A DNA stretch of 64,000 bases from NCBI RefSeq assembly GCF_030269925.1, contig NC_085127.1, positions 13,213,501 through 13,277,500 of the forward strand, in the 5' to 3' direction. Under the pieces are notes generated by a model. It did no database searches. It saw nothing but the letters and a program-made list of their open reading frames with translations, and had not been told where the DNA came from. Numbering within the stretch: position 1 is the first letter of the stretch; every line of letters begins with the position of its first letter. The position numbers were made by a program, and so were the translations under genes. Positions 62,149 through 64,000 of this stretch are shown here, in pieces. The DNA is from Bombyx mori. Taxonomy: Eukaryota; Arthropoda; Insecta; Lepidoptera; Bombycidae.

Positions 62149-64000
62149 TTAAATTAAGGTCTTTTTAAGTTTTCTCTCAAGGCTCAAGAAACGCTTTTTT
62201 GCAATAAAGAACGAATCACCTAGTACTACTTCAGGGGATTCTTTGAATGGAATAAATACTGAAAATCTACCATCTTCAAGACGCTTGGTGGTTGCAGTAA
62301 AGTAGCGTTCACAAAATTGGTCGTCAGCAGACATAGTAGGTTTTGAGGATGGTACTTCTTCAAGACTCCAAAACCTTGTCAGCTGATCACTGATATCTTT
62401 AGTGAAGTTACAGTGCACCTGTCTATTCTCGTTCAGCTCACTACTGTAAAGAGGACCTGCTACAATCCAGCCTAATTTAGATTCCTGAAGAACCGGTTTT
62501 GCAGATCCTAATTTTATTTGATTAGGTAACATTAACTCGAAGAATATTTCGGCACCTAATAATAAGTCAACATCTGATGGGCGGAAGAACTTAGGATCCG
62601 CTAATTGGATATGCTGGGGCAAGTTAAGGTTCGTTACATGTACTGATGTATTCGGCAACAAGCCAGTTATTTTCGGAACAACTAAGCATTTAAGGGGTGC
62701 ACTAAAATTATTAACACGTGATTTTATAGTCAAATGACAACTATTAGATATGGACGTTTTACAATTATTTATACCAGATACGCATAACGTATCCATGTTC
62801 CTACCAATAAGTCCCATGTGTTCCTTCAACTGTTCTGTGACAAATGATGATTGGCTGCCCGCATCAAGTAAAGCACGAGCAAGGTAAGTATTATTATTTT
62901 CAGGATTTATAACTTCTATTAAGGCGGTGCCAAGAAGAACTTGACCAGCAGATTTAGCAGGCAGAGATACAGGTACGTAGCTGCAATGACTTAGTGAAGT
63001 ATTTGTTTCAAGTGTGGGACTATCCACATGCAACAATGTATTATGTTTCTTTCTACAGATTTTACAGGTACCCAAAAGTCGACATTCATTTGATGCGTGT
63101 CCTCTTCGCAAACAGTTAAGGCATAGGTTTAATTTAGAGACCTCAACACATTTCTTTTCAGGTGATAATTGCTTAAATGAAGGGCAATCTATGATCCGAT
63201 GTTGCTGATTACAAAATGGACACGACCTAGAAAATTTGGTATTGGCAGAAGTCACAAAGCTTTTGGTTGTTTTATTATGGTAATATTCTTTAACTTTCGG
63301 CTCAGGTTTTTTATAATTATTCTTGTACAAATTGAATTTATTTCCGTGTTTCTCACTTCTGCTCACTGCCATTGTCTCAAGAATATCAGCGCTATTACGT
63401 AAAAATGTTATAAAATCTGATAGCTCAGGTAAGTTGTTAAAGGTATTTTTATGTTCCTCCCATTTACTAAAAGTAATCGAATCTAGTTTAGTTGACACCA
63501 AGTATATAATGAAAATATCCCATTTGTCAGTAGGCTGTTCTAAAGTGTTAAGAGCCCTCAAGCTTTTTAAGACATGATCAATAAGAAATCGAATAGCTCT
63601 GTGAGACTCGTTTGTGATTGATTCTATTTCAAATAACGCCTTTAAGTGGTTATTAATAAGAATCTTTTTGTTATCATAACGTTCACATATTAAGTTCCAA
63701 GCTATAGTGTAATTTTTTGAGCTAAACTCAAGTGATTTTATGATTAAGGCTGCACCACCCTCCAAAGATGATCGCAGATAATGAAATTTATTAATGTCTG
63801 ATATAGTTTCATTCGAATGAATTAAAGAATCAAATGTATCTCTAAATTCTAGCCATTTTAGATAATTTCCATCAAATGTAGGTAATTTTATGGTAGGGAG
63901 TTTAATGTTGCTCAAATTATGATGACTACAACTATTTGAGCATGCCGAGCGAGCTGAGTGAAGGCTCCCCTCTTTTTCGTCCCGTGCGTTACGACGCGAC
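62149..64000 (-). CDS. BEL/Pao gag and aspartic protease, 5' partial
   Basis: Open from the right window edge to TAA at 62149. The N-terminal ~190 residues (KLPTFDGNYLKWLEFRDTF) are the DUF1759-type gag of Pao elements. Two zinc knuckles follow (C232-C235-H239-C244 and C265-C268-H273-C278, counted from 63915), and then the protease with D351 in ALLDAGSQSSFV. The frame ends at RFLSLERKLKK plus three residues, the place where intact elements lead into the reverse transcriptase. No other break. In the family these products form the particle and process the polyprotein. Confidence 0.88.
   Translation of the reverse strand, partial: SRRNARDEKEGSLHSARSACSNSCSHHNLSNIKLPTIKLPTFDGNYLKWLEFRDTFDSLIHSNETISDINKFHYLRSSLEGGAALIIKSLEFSSKNYTIAWNLICERYDNKKILINNHLKALFEIESITNESHRAIRFLIDHVLKSLRALNTLEQPTDKWDIFIIYLVSTKLDSITFSKWEEHKNTFNNLPELSDFITFLRNSADILETMAVSRSEKHGNKFNLYKNNYKKPEPKVKEYYHNKTTKSFVTSANTKFSRSCPFCNQQHRIIDCPSFKQLSPEKKCVEVSKLNLCLNCLRRGHASNECRLLGTCKICRKKHNTLLHVDSPTLETNTSLSHCSYVPVSLPAKSAGQVLLGTALIEVINPENNNTYLARALLDAGSQSSFVTEQLKEHMGLIGRNMDTLCVSGINNCKTSISNSCHLTIKSRVNNFSAPLKCLVVPKITGLLPNTSVHVTNLNLPQHIQLADPKFFRPSDVDLLLGAEIFFELMLPNQIKLGSAKPVLQESKLGWIVAGPLYSSELNENRQVHCNFTKDISDQLTRFWSLEEVPSSKPTMSADDQFCERYFTATTKRLEDGRFSVFIPFKESPEVVLGDSFFIAKKRFLSLERKLKKTLI

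Larger units (their letters stand above)
60386..64000 (-). mobile_element. BEL/Pao LTR retrotransposon, internally deleted, runs off the right edge
   Basis: Order on the minus strand: gag and protease (64000-62149), a 72-bp junction, integrase (62076-60514), then a probable 3' LTR. Reverse transcriptase and RNase H, expected between protease and integrase, are absent. The 5' LTR lies outside the window. Confidence 0.85.

Overview
This is repeat-dense, AT-rich lepidopteran nuclear DNA, almost certainly Bombyx (B. mori or a close relative). The assignment rests on many copies of the tRNA-derived SINE Bm1 and many copies of a conserved LINE tail of the BMC1 type. These sit beside non-autonomous Helitrons and Jockey-, R1- and BMC1-type LINEs. 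Only one host protein gene could be supported.

The host gene lies on the minus strand from 10714 down to 1336. Its five exons, joined by hand at GT..AG junctions, give an unbroken 285-residue secreted chymotrypsin-like S1 serine protease with a signal peptide, an activation site, a complete His/Asp/Ser triad and a Gly-189-type specificity pocket. Its four introns carry Bm1 copies, Helitrons, an inverted-repeat element and a 1.36 kb element with 8-bp target duplications whose ends resemble Drosophila P. A 28-bp palindrome nearby has its own 8-bp duplication and looks like an excision footprint of the same family. A second terminal-inverted-repeat (TIR) element lies just beyond the gene's stop codon. 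Upstream of the window start edge (1-655) is the open reverse-transcriptase frame of a truncated LINE.

From 11 to 46 kb I see no host exon. The region holds a 1.3 kb mariner with one frameshift (12763-14057), a 1.3 kb maT-like Tc1/mariner element with two frameshifts (32600-33893), and three Helitron-like families that all run TC...CTAG. It also holds several TIR elements and many truncated LINE tails. Nesting is heavy: Helitron in Helitron with a LINE tail in the inner one (41893-42868), Helitron in Bm1 (36396-37136), a TIR element in Bm1 (34110-34675), and a repeat in a Helitron in a TIR element (37966-39442).

From 46.6 to 51.8 kb is an apparently full-length Jockey-clade LINE on the minus strand. 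ORF1 (three zinc knuckles) and ORF2 (endonuclease plus reverse transcriptase) are both open, the poly(A) is 26 nt, and a 9-bp target duplication flanks it. From about 53.0 to 56.7 kb is a plus-strand LINE with an intact 986-codon ORF2 that runs into the BMC1-type tail. From about 60.4 kb to the right edge is a minus-strand BEL/Pao LTR retrotransposon. It retains gag, protease and integrase but has lost the reverse transcriptase/RNase H region.

No tRNA, rRNA, CRISPR or bacterial-type feature was found. The tRNA-like sequences all belong to Bm1. All boundaries were read by eye, without alignment software.
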